A stretch of 64,000 nt of DNA, taken from contig NC_081180.1 of NCBI RefSeq assembly GCF_029867415.1, positions 239,266,823 to 239,330,822 on the forward strand. Direction: 5' to 3'. This DNA is from Vicia villosa (lineage: Eukaryota; Streptophyta; Magnoliopsida; Fabales; Fabaceae). Within the stretch, counting starts at the first letter, position 1. Each line of letters opens with the position of its first letter. This document shows, in pieces, positions 20,853-31,187 of this stretch. A program made the translations under genes and the position numbers. A model generated the notes under the pieces. The model had not been told where the DNA came from, searched no databases, and saw only the letters and a list, made by a program, of their open reading frames with translations.

Positions 20853-22913
20853 AAGTTTCTTCAACCTGAGACATGAAGATTGAAAATCTTCGTTTTGATA
20901 GGGTGGAAGAGACTTAAATATCAGAAGACGCGAATTTTGGACCTAAGATACCAAAATTGCGAATGATGCAAGGATATATTTACCGAGGGGATATCAAGAA
21001 CTGACTCCACTGGGGAAAAGAGATCGGGAAGGATGTCCCAATCCGTTTTAGGAAGAGAATCCGTTTTGTCTTTTCGGGAAAGCAAGTGTATGCTTCACCG
21101 GGGAATGATAGCTTTGTAAGAAAAGCTTACCTATTGACATTATCGACTATCTGCACGGGGATAGACTTGTTTAATAATGCGAAGGTGAAAGGTATGAAAC
21201 TGTATTACCGACTATCAGCATGGTAAAAAAGAGTTTCAAAGGTTCGGTTAATATTATCGACTATCAGCATTGGGATAGACATGTTTAATAATATAACCAG
21301 AACAAAAGTTACCGACTACCAGCCTCGTGATAGTGGTTTTGAAGACATGATCAATTATCAGCCAAGTGATAAAATGATTTCTGGAGACTTTGCTAGGGAA
21401 ATTACTGGTTATTCAGCCTTGTGAACAGTAATAAGGCCCTGATTGTCAAATGGTCTTCATGATTGATTTCCTTGAGAGGAAAAAAGCTTTTGAAAGAGAC
21501 ATAAGCTGCTCAGATGATGAGGCTATTGCTTATTGTCTGTTTTTCACGACTCTATTTGAGGAATCGGAATTTGAATCTCTGGTAAAGACAGGATTCTATC
21601 CAAGAATGAATTGGAAAGAAATAGTCAAACAAGACTTTGTACCCGTGAGGAATGAACTCAACTGGGGATTTCCTCCTTTGTTTTGAAAGGAGAAACTAAA
21701 GCAACCTTCTTCCACGAGGAATGATCTCAGTGGGGAACTGGAGAAAGAAAATGTTCTTTTCTGCTTATGGGTGACAACCTACTTGGAGAGACGACACGCC
21801 CGTACTCGTTTCTTTTTCTTCTCTTTTTTTTCGAGGATAGATATATCCTGAACAAGTGATTTTGAAGCAAACATTGAGAAATGCAAGAATGCATAAATGA
21901 TGCAAATACGTATGAATGATGAATGTCATGAATGTAGCATGCATGCTGACGATACTGACAGACAAAGAAGTATATACTGGAGACGGACCAACGTCGCAAT
22001 ACAACCAGATACTTGGTAAGTGTTCTTCAACACGGTGTAGATAACACAGGTGATGAATGATGCTGTGTGCTTTAAACTTCTCTGGGGAAGATGAGCATCT
22101 TTTCTCATTGAGATGAAAGAACCTCTTCACTGGAGATTGGAGATCTTCGTCACTGGGGATAAAAGACCTTCTCCACTGGGGATAGAAGAGCTTTTTTTAC
22201 CTCGAGGGGTAATTGCTTCAAGAATTCTTTTCTGGGACCAGAATACCGTTGTCTCAACAATTTTTCAGGGAGAATCCTTTTGTTCATCCTATGGAGACGA
22301 CTGCTGATGTTCCTTCCGTTGTTCACAACTCAAAGGAAAATTTCGCTTTTATTTTGAAAAAGAAAGGTGAAGTAAATTCATTTAAAACTATTTTTTTCTT
22401 TTTTTCAAAAACGAATAACACAATTAAAGCATCATTTTGCAAGCTGAAAGAAATTAGAGATTGCAAACAAATGGGCACAAAGCTCAAATTTATTTAATAG
22501 GATGGAAATCCGCTAAAGGCGTGATTCCATGGAGTATTTACAAAAGTTGAAAATGGTAATTATGCGGAAAAGGCTACATTGAAAGCAATAACCACTATTC
22601 CCCCTAACAATTTTGAGTTCCAACTGTGCTTGTCGCTTCAGATTGATAATGATTTGATTGAAGATCCTTTGATGAAGTACAGACTTTTCAGGTGACGAAG
22701 TATAGACTAATGCAGTTACTTTGTCATAAATCCCTAATTTTTGCCTAGATTGCCCTTTCAGGTTTGCAATCTACCAGGATGAATTTTTTCTGTTTATTGT
22801 CTCTAATTTTTGCCTGGACCGCCCTTTCGGGTTTTCAGTCCACCGAGACGCTCATTTTTGCCTAAGTCGCCCTTTGCGGGTTTTCGACTTACCGAGCTGT
22901 TCTTTTGTATTTT
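20853..22913 (-). other. Ogre 3' untranslated region with short repeat families
   Basis: These 2 kb between the pol stop and the polypurine tract have no conserved frame. They hold several repeat families. ATTATCGACTATCAGCA-type motifs recur at about 21138, 21208, 21255 and 21310. CACTGGGGATA motifs recur at about 22128, 22154 and 22176. A 50-65 bp unit with TTTTTGCCTA/GCCCTTTCGGGTTTTC occurs three times at 22735-22900. Frames at 21450-21686 and 21765-22130 lack domains. Confidence 0.7.
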
Positions 22914-25900
22914 TTAGACAAAGTATTTCTTGACTGCATCAGCATTCACAGGATGTGGAAGTTCATCACCATCCATGGTTGCAAGAATCATGGCGCCGCC
23001 AGAAAATGTTCTTTTGACAACATACGGGCCTTCATAATTAGGAGACCATTTGCCCCTAGAATCTGGTTGAAAAGACAAGATCTTTTTAAGCACGAGGTCG
23101 CCTTCTTGAAATTCACGAGGTCGAACCTTTTTGTTGAAGGCGTGTTTCATCCTTGCTTGGTATAACTGTCCATGGCATAGAGCAGTCATACGTTTTTCTT
23201 CGATTAAGTTCAACTGATCGTATCTGCTTTGACACCATTCAGCCTCTGATAACTTAGTCTCCATGAGGACCCTCATTGATGGGATTTCGACTTCTACGGG
23301 GAGCACAGCTTCCTTGCCGTATACTAGAGAAAAGGGAGTTGCCCCTGTTGAAGTACGCACTGAAGTACGGTACCCATGTAAAGCAAATGGCAGCATTTCG
23401 TGCCAGTCTTTGTAAGTGACGACCATTTTCTGGACGATCTTCTTAATGTTCTTGTTAGCAGCTTCAACGGCGCCGTTCATTTTTGGTCTGTAAGGAGAAG
23501 AGTTATGATGCTCAATCTTGAATTCCTCACACAATTCTTTCATCATCTTGTTATTCAGGTTTGAACCATTGTCAGTAATGATCTTGCTGGGAATACCATA
23601 TCGGCAAATGATGTTATTCTTGATAAACCTCACAACCACTTGTCTTGTAACATTGGCGTAAGATGCTGCTTCGACCCATTTGGTGAAGTAATCAATTGCC
23701 ACTAAGATGAAACGATGACCGTTTGAAGCTTTCGGTTCGATCATTCCAATCATGTCGATACCCCACATGGAAAAAGGCCATGGAGATGAGAGAACGTTGA
23801 GTAGAGTCGGTGGCACATGGATCTTATCTGCGTAGATCCGGCACTTGTGACATCTCTTCACGTGTTTACAACAATCAGATTCCATTGTCAACCAATAGTA
23901 TCCTGCTCTTAAGATCTTTTTGGACATTGCATGCCCGTTTGAATGAGTTCCAAAGGACCCTTCATGCACTTCATGCATTAACATGTCTGCTTCGTGTCTA
24001 TCCACGCATCTGAGCAAAACCATGTCGAAATTTATTTTGTATAGCACATCTCCGTTCTGGAAGAAACTGCCAGAAAGTCTTCTTAGAGTCTTCTTATCTT
24101 TGTTTGATGCTCCAAGCGGGTACTCTTGAGTTTGAAGGAAGCGTTTGATGTCGTGGAACCACGGTTTATCATCGATGACTGCTTCAGTTGCAAATACATA
24201 GGCGGGCCTTTCAAGGCGCGTGATTCTAACTGTAGGCATATCATTCCAATGATTGACTTTGAACATGGAAGATAGAGTAGCCAAGGCGTCTGCCATTCGA
24301 TTCTGATCTCGAGGTATATGATGCAATTCAACCTTGTTGAAGAAAGTCAACAGACGTCTTGCATAATCTCTGTAAGGAATCAAGCCAGGGTGGTAAGTTT
24401 CCCATTTGTCTTTGATTTGGTTGATCACGAGGGCTGAATCTCCATATATGTCTAGGATCTTGATCCTTAAGTCAACGGCTTCTTCGAGACCCATGATACA
24501 AGCTTCATATTCTGCGATGTTGTTGGTGCAATCAAATAGCAGTCTGGCAGAGAACGGGATATGAGTACCCTTGGGAGTGATGATGATTGCCCCAATTCCA
24601 TTGCCAAAAGCGTTTACTGCTCCATCAAAAATTAGGCCCCATCTTGATCCAGGATCAGGACCTTCTTCAGGTAACGGTTCGTCACAATCTTTCATCTTCA
24701 AGTACAAGACATCTTCATCAGGAAAGTCAAACTTGAGAGATTGATATTCATTAATTGGTTGATGCGCCAAGTGATCGGCGAGAATGCTTCCCTTGACCGC
24801 CTTTTGAGCACGGTATTCAATGTCATATTCGGATAACAGCATTTGCCATCGGGCAATCCTTCCTGTTAAGGCAGGCTTTTCAAAGACATACTTGATCGGA
24901 TCCATTTTGGAGATTAACCAAGTAGTATTGTTGATCATGTATTGGCGGAGACGTTTTGAAGCCCAAGCCAAAGCACAACATGTTTTTTCGAGCATGGAGT
25001 AACGAGACTCACAGTCTGTGAATTTCTTACTCAAGTAATAGATGGCATGCTCCTTCTTACCGGTTTCATCTTGCTGTCCAAGCATACAACCCATGGATTC
25101 TTCTAACACGGTAAGGTACATGATTAACGGTCTTCCTTCAACTGGAGGAATCAATATTGGTGGTTCTAACAGGTATTCCTTGATACTGTCGAACGCTTTC
25201 TGGCAATCTTCAGTCCATACAACCCCTTGATCTTTGCGGAGAAGCTTGAAAATTGGCCCACATGTAGCAGTCATTTGAGAGATAAATCTGGAGATATAGT
25301 TTAATCGTCCGAGAAATCCTCTTACTTGTTTTTCAGTTTTTGGTGCAGGCATCTCTTGAATAGCTCTGACTTTGTCGGGATCTACTTCAATTCCTCTTTG
25401 GCTGACAATGAAACCCAAGAGTTTTCCAGATCTAACCCCAAAAGTACATTTATTAGGATTCAAGCGAAGCTGATATTTTCTTAGTCGTTGAAACAACTTC
25501 AAAAGGTATTCAATATGTTCTTCTTCTGTGCTGGACTTGGCTATCATGTCGTCCACATAGACTTCTATTTCTTTATGCATCATGTCGTGAAAGAGAGTAG
25601 TCATTGCCCTTTGGTAAGTTGCACCTGCGTTCTTTAATCCAAACGGCATCACTTTGTAGCAAAAGGTACCCCATGGGGTGATGAAAGATGTCTTCTCCAT
25701 GTCTTCAGGAGCCATCTTGATCTGATTATAACCGGAGAACCCGTCCATGAAGGAAAAGACGTTGAACTTAGCAGTGTTATCAACCAGCATGTCGATATGT
25801 GGTAAGGGAAAGTCATCTTTTGGACTGGCCTTATTCAGGTCACGGTAGTCAACACACATTCTGACTTTGCCATCTTTCTTCGGAACTGGCACTATGTTAG

Positions 25901-26379
25901 CCAACCATTGAGGATACTCTGAGGTGACAAGAAAACCTGCGTCGAGCTGTTTCTGAACTTCCACTTTGATCTTGTTAGCCATATCAGGGTGAGTTCTTCG
26001 CAATTTCTGCTTAACTGGCGGACATTCTGGTTTCAATGGCAAATAATGCTGAACAATATTGGTATCCAACCCAGGCATGTCTTGGTAGGACCAGGCAAAC
26101 ACGTCAACATATTCTTTGAGAAGGTCTGTCAACTTACTCTTGATATCAGCATCAAGCAGCGATCCAATGGTCACTTCTTTTTTGTCTTCTTCAGAACCCA
26201 AGTTGATTTTTTCTAAAGGCTCTTTGTGAGGCAGAATGGTTCTTTCCTCGTGCTTAAGTAATCGAGAGATCTCGTCCGGGATCTCCTCTTCTTCCTCTTC
26301 TTCGGCTTCGAACACAGGAAACTCAAAGTTGGGAGAGGGCATAGGGTTATTGCATTCAATGGGTTTATCAATAGTAAAT
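22914..26379 (-). CDS. pol: Ogre pol exon: RT, two RNase H domains, integrase
   Basis: This open frame reaches 26567 without an intron, but the true 5' boundary is the splice acceptor at 26380. Counting from the Met at 26567, RT spans about 190-395 with the catalytic YVDD at 337-340. A degenerate gypsy RNase H follows (about 485-590). Next comes a second, archaeal-type RNase H with D648, E687, D710 and D770. Integrase has an HHCC zinc module (H865, H868 area; C906, C909) and the acidic triad D938, D999 and E1035, then a GPY motif near 1190. The second RNase H is a hallmark of Tat/Ogre elements. It would be made as the rear of a gag-pro-pol polyprotein and act in cytoplasmic particles (RT) and the nucleus (integrase). 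No stop or frameshift is seen. Confidence 0.93.
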
Positions 26380-26770
26380 CTGCACATGTGATTTATATCT
26401 ATTTCAGAAAATTTATGAATGCAAGAGTGTATGCAGATTTTTTTTGAAAAAGTTTTTTTTTTTATTATTTTTTTTTGAGAAAAGTTTTTTTTTTTTATTT
26501 TGGTTTTTTTAGGATTACCATTTCCAGAAAAAAGCAAAAAATAAAACACATAATGTAGGGAATTCAAAATGACGCTTTATTTATGATTCATTTTTGAAAC
26601 AAAGTCCTAAACACAAACTCATTTGTCCTGGGCAGGACAAAGAGGGAAACTTTTAAAAACAAAGCCCTATACACAAAGTTATTTGGGCGGAACATTTAAA
26701 AGCAAAGCCCTATAAAACATCTCTCTGCTTTGGGCAAGGCAGGAGGTCAAAATAACAGCGAGGTGATTAC
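26380..26770 (-). other. Ogre intron between gag-pro and pol (391 bp)
   Basis: The donor on the minus strand is CTCAAA/GTAATC at 26770 and the acceptor is CATGTGCAG at 26380. Exon 1 ends after the second base of a codon and exon 2 starts with the third, so splicing keeps the frame: 4,025 + 3,466 = 7,491 nt, 2,496 residues plus stop. Unspliced RNA stops three bases after the donor (TAA at 26767-26769) and yields only gag-protease. Such an intron is established for Ogre elements. The T/A-rich stretch 26440-26520 lies within it. Confidence 0.85.
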
Positions 26771-29700
26771 TTTGAGCGGCGAACAACATTCGGAACGTCG
26801 ACAGCTTTCCAGTAGCAACGAACTCCTCTGTGTATTATGTATTCAGGAAAATTCTCCCCAGAATTATCTTCAGTATTGACATTGACCGCTGGTCGAGCAG
26901 GATTTGAAGGTCCTGGTTTGTCAACCTTGTTCTTTGTAGAGTTGAAACGGTTTTCTTCTACTTCTTGAAGAGCATAAGACGAGTCACAATCTTCAGAATT
27001 TTCAGGATGTGTTTCCCAGTCTTCAGGATGAAGAGACTCATTGTCAGCGACACTTTCCGAGTCAGTTGCGGGACCATCTTCCCCTTCATCTTCAAAAATG
27101 GCATTTATGTGATAATAACCATCTTCAGGATTATGAACCTTGGCAGATACATCGAATCCGAAATCTTCAGTAACTTCAGGCTGCTGAGAAAATTGACAGG
27201 GCTGATAAGCCTCTTCTGGTTGACTATTATGTTCAAAGGAATCTCCCCATCCAGTTGGTTGGATATCCTCAATCGCAATCTTGTAACTTTCAGGTGCAGT
27301 ATATTTCACCATATAATCAAATTTTCCACTTGGTTGTCCCAAAGTGTCCCAGATTTCTGCAGGAACAGGCTCAGTTTCATTGCCTTTGGATTCTTCTGAA
27401 GGAGGATATGGTTCTTCCTGAGATATGTATCCCGAGTCATTGAGATAACATTTCCATTCTTCTTCAGGATCAGGTAGACCTTCTTCGATGCATTCCTCAA
27501 TAAGGACATTGACCTCTTGAGGAATTGGGTTAAGGAACCCTCCACTATGGAACGTTTCTTTGATCGGACGAAGGGTTTCATCCTTCTTGATACAGTTTGA
27601 GAATGTTGGTGAACATCCGAGACCTGCTCTAGTTTCATTCTTGGTCGGGATCACAACTTGCCCCCAGCCAGTGGTAGTTCCATCTTTCACTACTTTTACT
27701 GCCTCTTTGTAAGAAGAGATTGATGCTTTCTTTTTGGAAGACTCGTCTTCTAAAGAGAGACCTTGGAACTGCGTTCCTTCCACATCATCAGCACCGATGA
27801 AAGAGAAATTGGATAAATGACTCACCATTAAGGCTTGTTCTCCACTTATCGTTACCAATTTTCCATTTGTTACAAATTTTAATTTTTGATGGAGCGTAGA
27901 AGTTACTGCCCCTGCTTCATGGATCCATGGTCGTCCTAACAGACAACTATAAGCAGCTTGAATGTCCATGACCTGGAAGGTGATTTGAAATGTATGGGGA
28001 CCAATTGTCATGGGAAGGTTGACTTCACCGATAACAGATTTTCGCGATCCATCAAATGCTTTGACAACTACACCACTGAACTTCATAGGCATTCCTTGGT
28101 AAGACAAGCGAGCAAGAGTCGTCTTTGGCATCACATTCAAGGAAGATCCGGTGTCTACTAACACATTGGACAAAGAGTCTGACTGACAGTTCATAGAAAT
28201 GTGCAAAGCAAGATTGTGATTTCTGCCCTCCTCGGGGAGTTCTTCATCACAGAAGCTTAAATTGTTGCAAGCAGTTATGTTGGCTATTATCCCATCAAAG
28301 TGATCAACAGTCACATCATGATCTACAAAAGCTTGATCTAAGACTTTCATCAGGGCTTCTCTGTGGGCTTCTGAATTCAACAGCAATGAAAGTATTGAGA
28401 TTTTTGAAGGAGTCTGCATAAGCTGATCCACAATTTTGTATTCACTTCTTTTGATAAGCTTCAAAATTTCATCAAAGTCTGGATTGACATTGGTTCCACT
28501 GGATTGACCAACATCAATGTTTGTATTACTGACAGGAGTTTCCTCAGGATTCCCCACTGGCGTATTGACAGGATTTTGCCTGGTTGCAGGAGCAACAGGC
28601 TGCTTTGGAGGTAGTGGAGTATACACACGTCCACTTCTTGTTACACGACTTACATCAGCGATGTTTACGACAGATGAAAGAGTTGGTAAAGGAACTTCTT
28701 GTCCGTCCTTTATCATTGTGGCATTGTAGTTGTATGGAACTGCCTTGTCAGAGTTATAAGGAACAGGTCCAGGTAAACAAATGATCAAAGGAGCAATAGG
28801 AACCTTCGGCTTGTTGTAAGTAACTTCCATGCGCTCAGGCATGTTGAAATGAGGAACGATGACATTAACTGTAGGCATTTCCGAGTTGATATCTGAGACT
28901 AAAAGCTCATGCGGATAACATCCTATCATGTTAACTTCATTTTCATCCCTATTTCGGTAGATCTGAAGAGTACCATTATCCAACAGAACTTGGAGATCTC
29001 TTCTCACAATTGAACATCCGTGAGGATCTACACAACATATTCTACAGGAACCGTATTGATGCTGGCGAAAATTCTGCCCCCGACAAAGAGTGGCGTGCAT
29101 TTGTACCAAATTGGCTCTTGAGTAATTGATATTATAGACCCGGTATGGACCAGGACATCCATACACCATGTTTACAACATGCCCTCCATGATTGGGCAGC
29201 GGATTTGCTTGCACATTTGGATTCAAATTTCTGAAAGAGAGAAGATTAGATCTAACCAACCTCTGAACTTCATATTTCAAAGCTATGCAATGCTCAAGAT
29301 CATGGCCAGGTGCTCCTTGATGATAAGGGCATGAGACCTCAGCTTTGTACCACCATGGGAGTCTCTCAGGTACTGGTGGTGGTGCTTTAGTTTGAATAAG
29401 GCCTCTTTCAATCAGTGCAGGGTACAATTCTGTGTAGGTCATCGGAATCGGATCAAACTGTGGAGCTCTTTGCACACGATTCTGATTATTGTTCAGCTGC
29501 TGAGCCTGTGGTCGAGGCTGTTGTTGCTGAAACTGTGGGGTAAATCCCGGATTCGGTGCTGAATTAACGACTGGCGCAATAGCAGCAATCTGTTGTCGAC
29601 GATTGGTATTTCCTCTTGGCTTCCCTTGGGATACCATGTCAACACTTTGTTCTTTCTTCTTTGGGAAACCACTTCCGAACTTTTTGGTTCCACTCGAAGA

Positions 29701-30795
29701 TCCACTTTCTTTAGTCAGACGTCCAGTTCGGACTCCTTCTTCTAGACGCATCCCCATGTTTACCATTTCGGTGAAATCACTTGGAGCACTAGCAATCATG
29801 CGTTCATAATAAAACGGACTGAGAGTATTCAAGAAGATCTTTGTCATTTCTTTTTCTTTTAACGGTGGATTAATCTGAGCAGCAGTTTCTCTCCATCGTT
29901 GGGCATACTCTTTGAAAGCTTCATGATCTTTCTGAGCCATGGACCGAAGCTGATCTCTGTCTGGAGCCATATCCGAGTTATACTTGTATTGTCGGACAAA
30001 GGCCTCACCTAGGTCATTGAAAGTCCGAATATTAGTGCTATCCAAGCCTGTGTACCACTTCAGTGCGGCACCAGTCAAACTGTCTTGAAAGTAATGGATA
30101 AGCAACTGATGATTATCTGCGTAAGTAGACATCTTCCTGGCATACATCACAAGATGGCTTTGTGGACATGAACTTCCTTTGTATTTCTCAAAGTCTGGGA
30201 CCTTGAACTTAGCTGGTATTTGTACACTGGGAACCAAACATAGCTCCTGGGCATTCTTTCCAAACAAATCTTTGCCACGGATAGCTTTAACTTCCAGTTG
30301 AATCTTGTTAAACTGCTCTTGGAGATCTCCCACAAGATTACGCTGATTTGTGCTATCACCCTGATCATGATAAATCTCATTGCCATCATAAGGAACAGTG
30401 GGAACCGTAGGGGTCGGAACTGTCATAGTGGGTTGAGAAAGTGCCATAGTGACTTGAGAAAAAGTTACCCCCTGATTTGGAGTAAATGCTGAACCTTGCG
30501 CAGCAGGCGCTTCAGTTGTAGCTGTTTGAACCCCAGAGAAATTATGGCGGAAACCTGTACTAAAGCTGAAAGGCGGGCCCCAACCTTCTGGCATGGAGAA
30601 AGATGGAATACCGAATGCAACTGTAGAAACTGGAGTAGTGACTTCAGATGTTACCGCTGCTTGACTGTTGGGTGGTGGCGGCTGATTCTGTGCGGCCATT
30701 AAAGAGTCAACCAGAGTAGTGAGACTTTCCAACTTTTCCTGAAGGGTGATCACTGTACCACGGAGCTCAATATTCTCTTGTTCAGAGTGTTCCAT
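26767..30795 (-). CDS. gag: Ogre gag-protease ORF (1,342 codons, unspliced form)
   Basis: The N-terminus starts with a short coiled coil, followed by a Pro/Gln-rich segment. The retrotransposon gag core is at about 205-350 (KWYTGLD, DLGEAFVRQYKYN). A Gln/Asn-rich linker follows, then a zinc-finger-like C489-H492-H498-C503 and a CxxxCC...C cluster (584-594). The aspartic protease active site VDTGSSLN is at 880-887 (D881, T882, G883) with the second hallmark LLGRPWIH at 952-959. A long acidic, Pro-rich spacer (1050-1342) precedes the stop. Gag forms the particle and protease cleaves the polyprotein. The stop is just inside the intron, so splicing decides between gag-pro and gag-pro-pol. The start ATG follows 392 bp of spacer after ORF1. 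Confidence 0.93.
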   Translation of the reverse strand: MEHSEQENIELRGTVITLQEKLESLTTLVDSLMAAQNQPPPPNSQAAVTSEVTTPVSTVAFGIPSFSMPEGWGPPFSFSTGFRHNFSGVQTATTEAPAAQGSAFTPNQGVTFSQVTMALSQPTMTVPTPTVPTVPYDGNEIYHDQGDSTNQRNLVGDLQEQFNKIQLEVKAIRGKDLFGKNAQELCLVPSVQIPAKFKVPDFEKYKGSSCPQSHLVMYARKMSTYADNHQLLIHYFQDSLTGAALKWYTGLDSTNIRTFNDLGEAFVRQYKYNSDMAPDRDQLRSMAQKDHEAFKEYAQRWRETAAQINPPLKEKEMTKIFLNTLSPFYYERMIASAPSDFTEMVNMGMRLEEGVRTGRLTKESGSSSGTKKFGSGFPKKKEQSVDMVSQGKPRGNTNRRQQIAAIAPVVNSAPNPGFTPQFQQQQPRPQAQQLNNNQNRVQRAPQFDPIPMTYTELYPALIERGLIQTKAPPPVPERLPWWYKAEVSCPYHQGAPGHDLEHCIALKYEVQRLVRSNLLSFRNLNPNVQANPLPNHGGHVVNMVYGCPGPYRVYNINYSRANLVQMHATLCRGQNFRQHQYGSCRICCVDPHGCSIVRRDLQVLLDNGTLQIYRNRDENEVNMIGCYPHELLVSDINSEMPTVNVIVPHFNMPERMEVTYNKPKVPIAPLIICLPGPVPYNSDKAVPYNYNATMIKDGQEVPLPTLSSVVNIADVSRVTRSGRVYTPLPPKQPVAPATRQNPVNTPVGNPEETPVSNTNIDVGQSSGTNVNPDFDEILKLIKRSEYKIVDQLMQTPSKISILSLLLNSEAHREALMKVLDQAFVDHDVTVDHFDGIIANITACNNLSFCDEELPEEGRNHNLALHISMNCQSDSLSNVLVDTGSSLNVMPKTTLARLSYQGMPMKFSGVVVKAFDGSRKSVIGEVNLPMTIGPHTFQITFQVMDIQAAYSCLLGRPWIHEAGAVTSTLHQKLKFVTNGKLVTISGEQALMVSHLSNFSFIGADDVEGTQFQGLSLEDESSKKKASISSYKEAVKVVKDGTTTGWGQVVIPTKNETRAGLGCSPTFSNCIKKDETLRPIKETFHSGGFLNPIPQEVNVLIEECIEEGLPDPEEEWKCYLNDSGYISQEEPYPPSEESKGNETEPVPAEIWDTLGQPSGKFDYMVKYTAPESYKIAIEDIQPTGWGDSFEHNSQPEEAYQPCQFSQQPEVTEDFGFDVSAKVHNPEDGYYHINAIFEDEGEDGPATDSESVADNESLHPEDWETHPENSEDCDSSYALQEVEENRFNSTKNKVDKPGPSNPARPAVNVNTEDNSGENFPEYIIHRGVRCYWKAVDVPNVVRRSK

Positions 30796-31187
30796 TACTC
30801 TTCTTCTGTTTGAACGAGTATTGTATCTGTGATCTGATTGCGAGCGCGGTCGAGAAACTTTGAGACGCGACAGCTTGACGATCTAATGGAGAAAGGTCCA
30901 AAAGATGAGACTCTATACAACAGACTCGATATGCAGAATGATGTATGCAAAAAGAAATTTATGATTTTTCCAAACATTTTAAAGATTATTTCTTTGCAAA
31001 CATTTGAACACAAACAAATCTTTTATTCATCATATATTTTTTATTTTTATTACAACAATAATGGGAAATGTTACAACATCTTTTTCATTTTGTTTTTTTT
31101 TTATTGCGATAATGGGAAATGTTACAACATCGGAGCGTAGCTCCTTACAAAAGCAAATGATAAATAAAAAAAAAAGATAAACAAATC
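30796..31187 (-). other. Spacer between Ogre ORF1 and gag
   Basis: This AT-rich 392-bp spacer contains a short direct repeat: AATGGGAAATGTTACAACATC occurs at about 31060 and again at 31108. It separates ORF1 and gag, which are in different frames. How gag is reached by ribosomes is not visible from the sequence. Confidence 0.6.
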
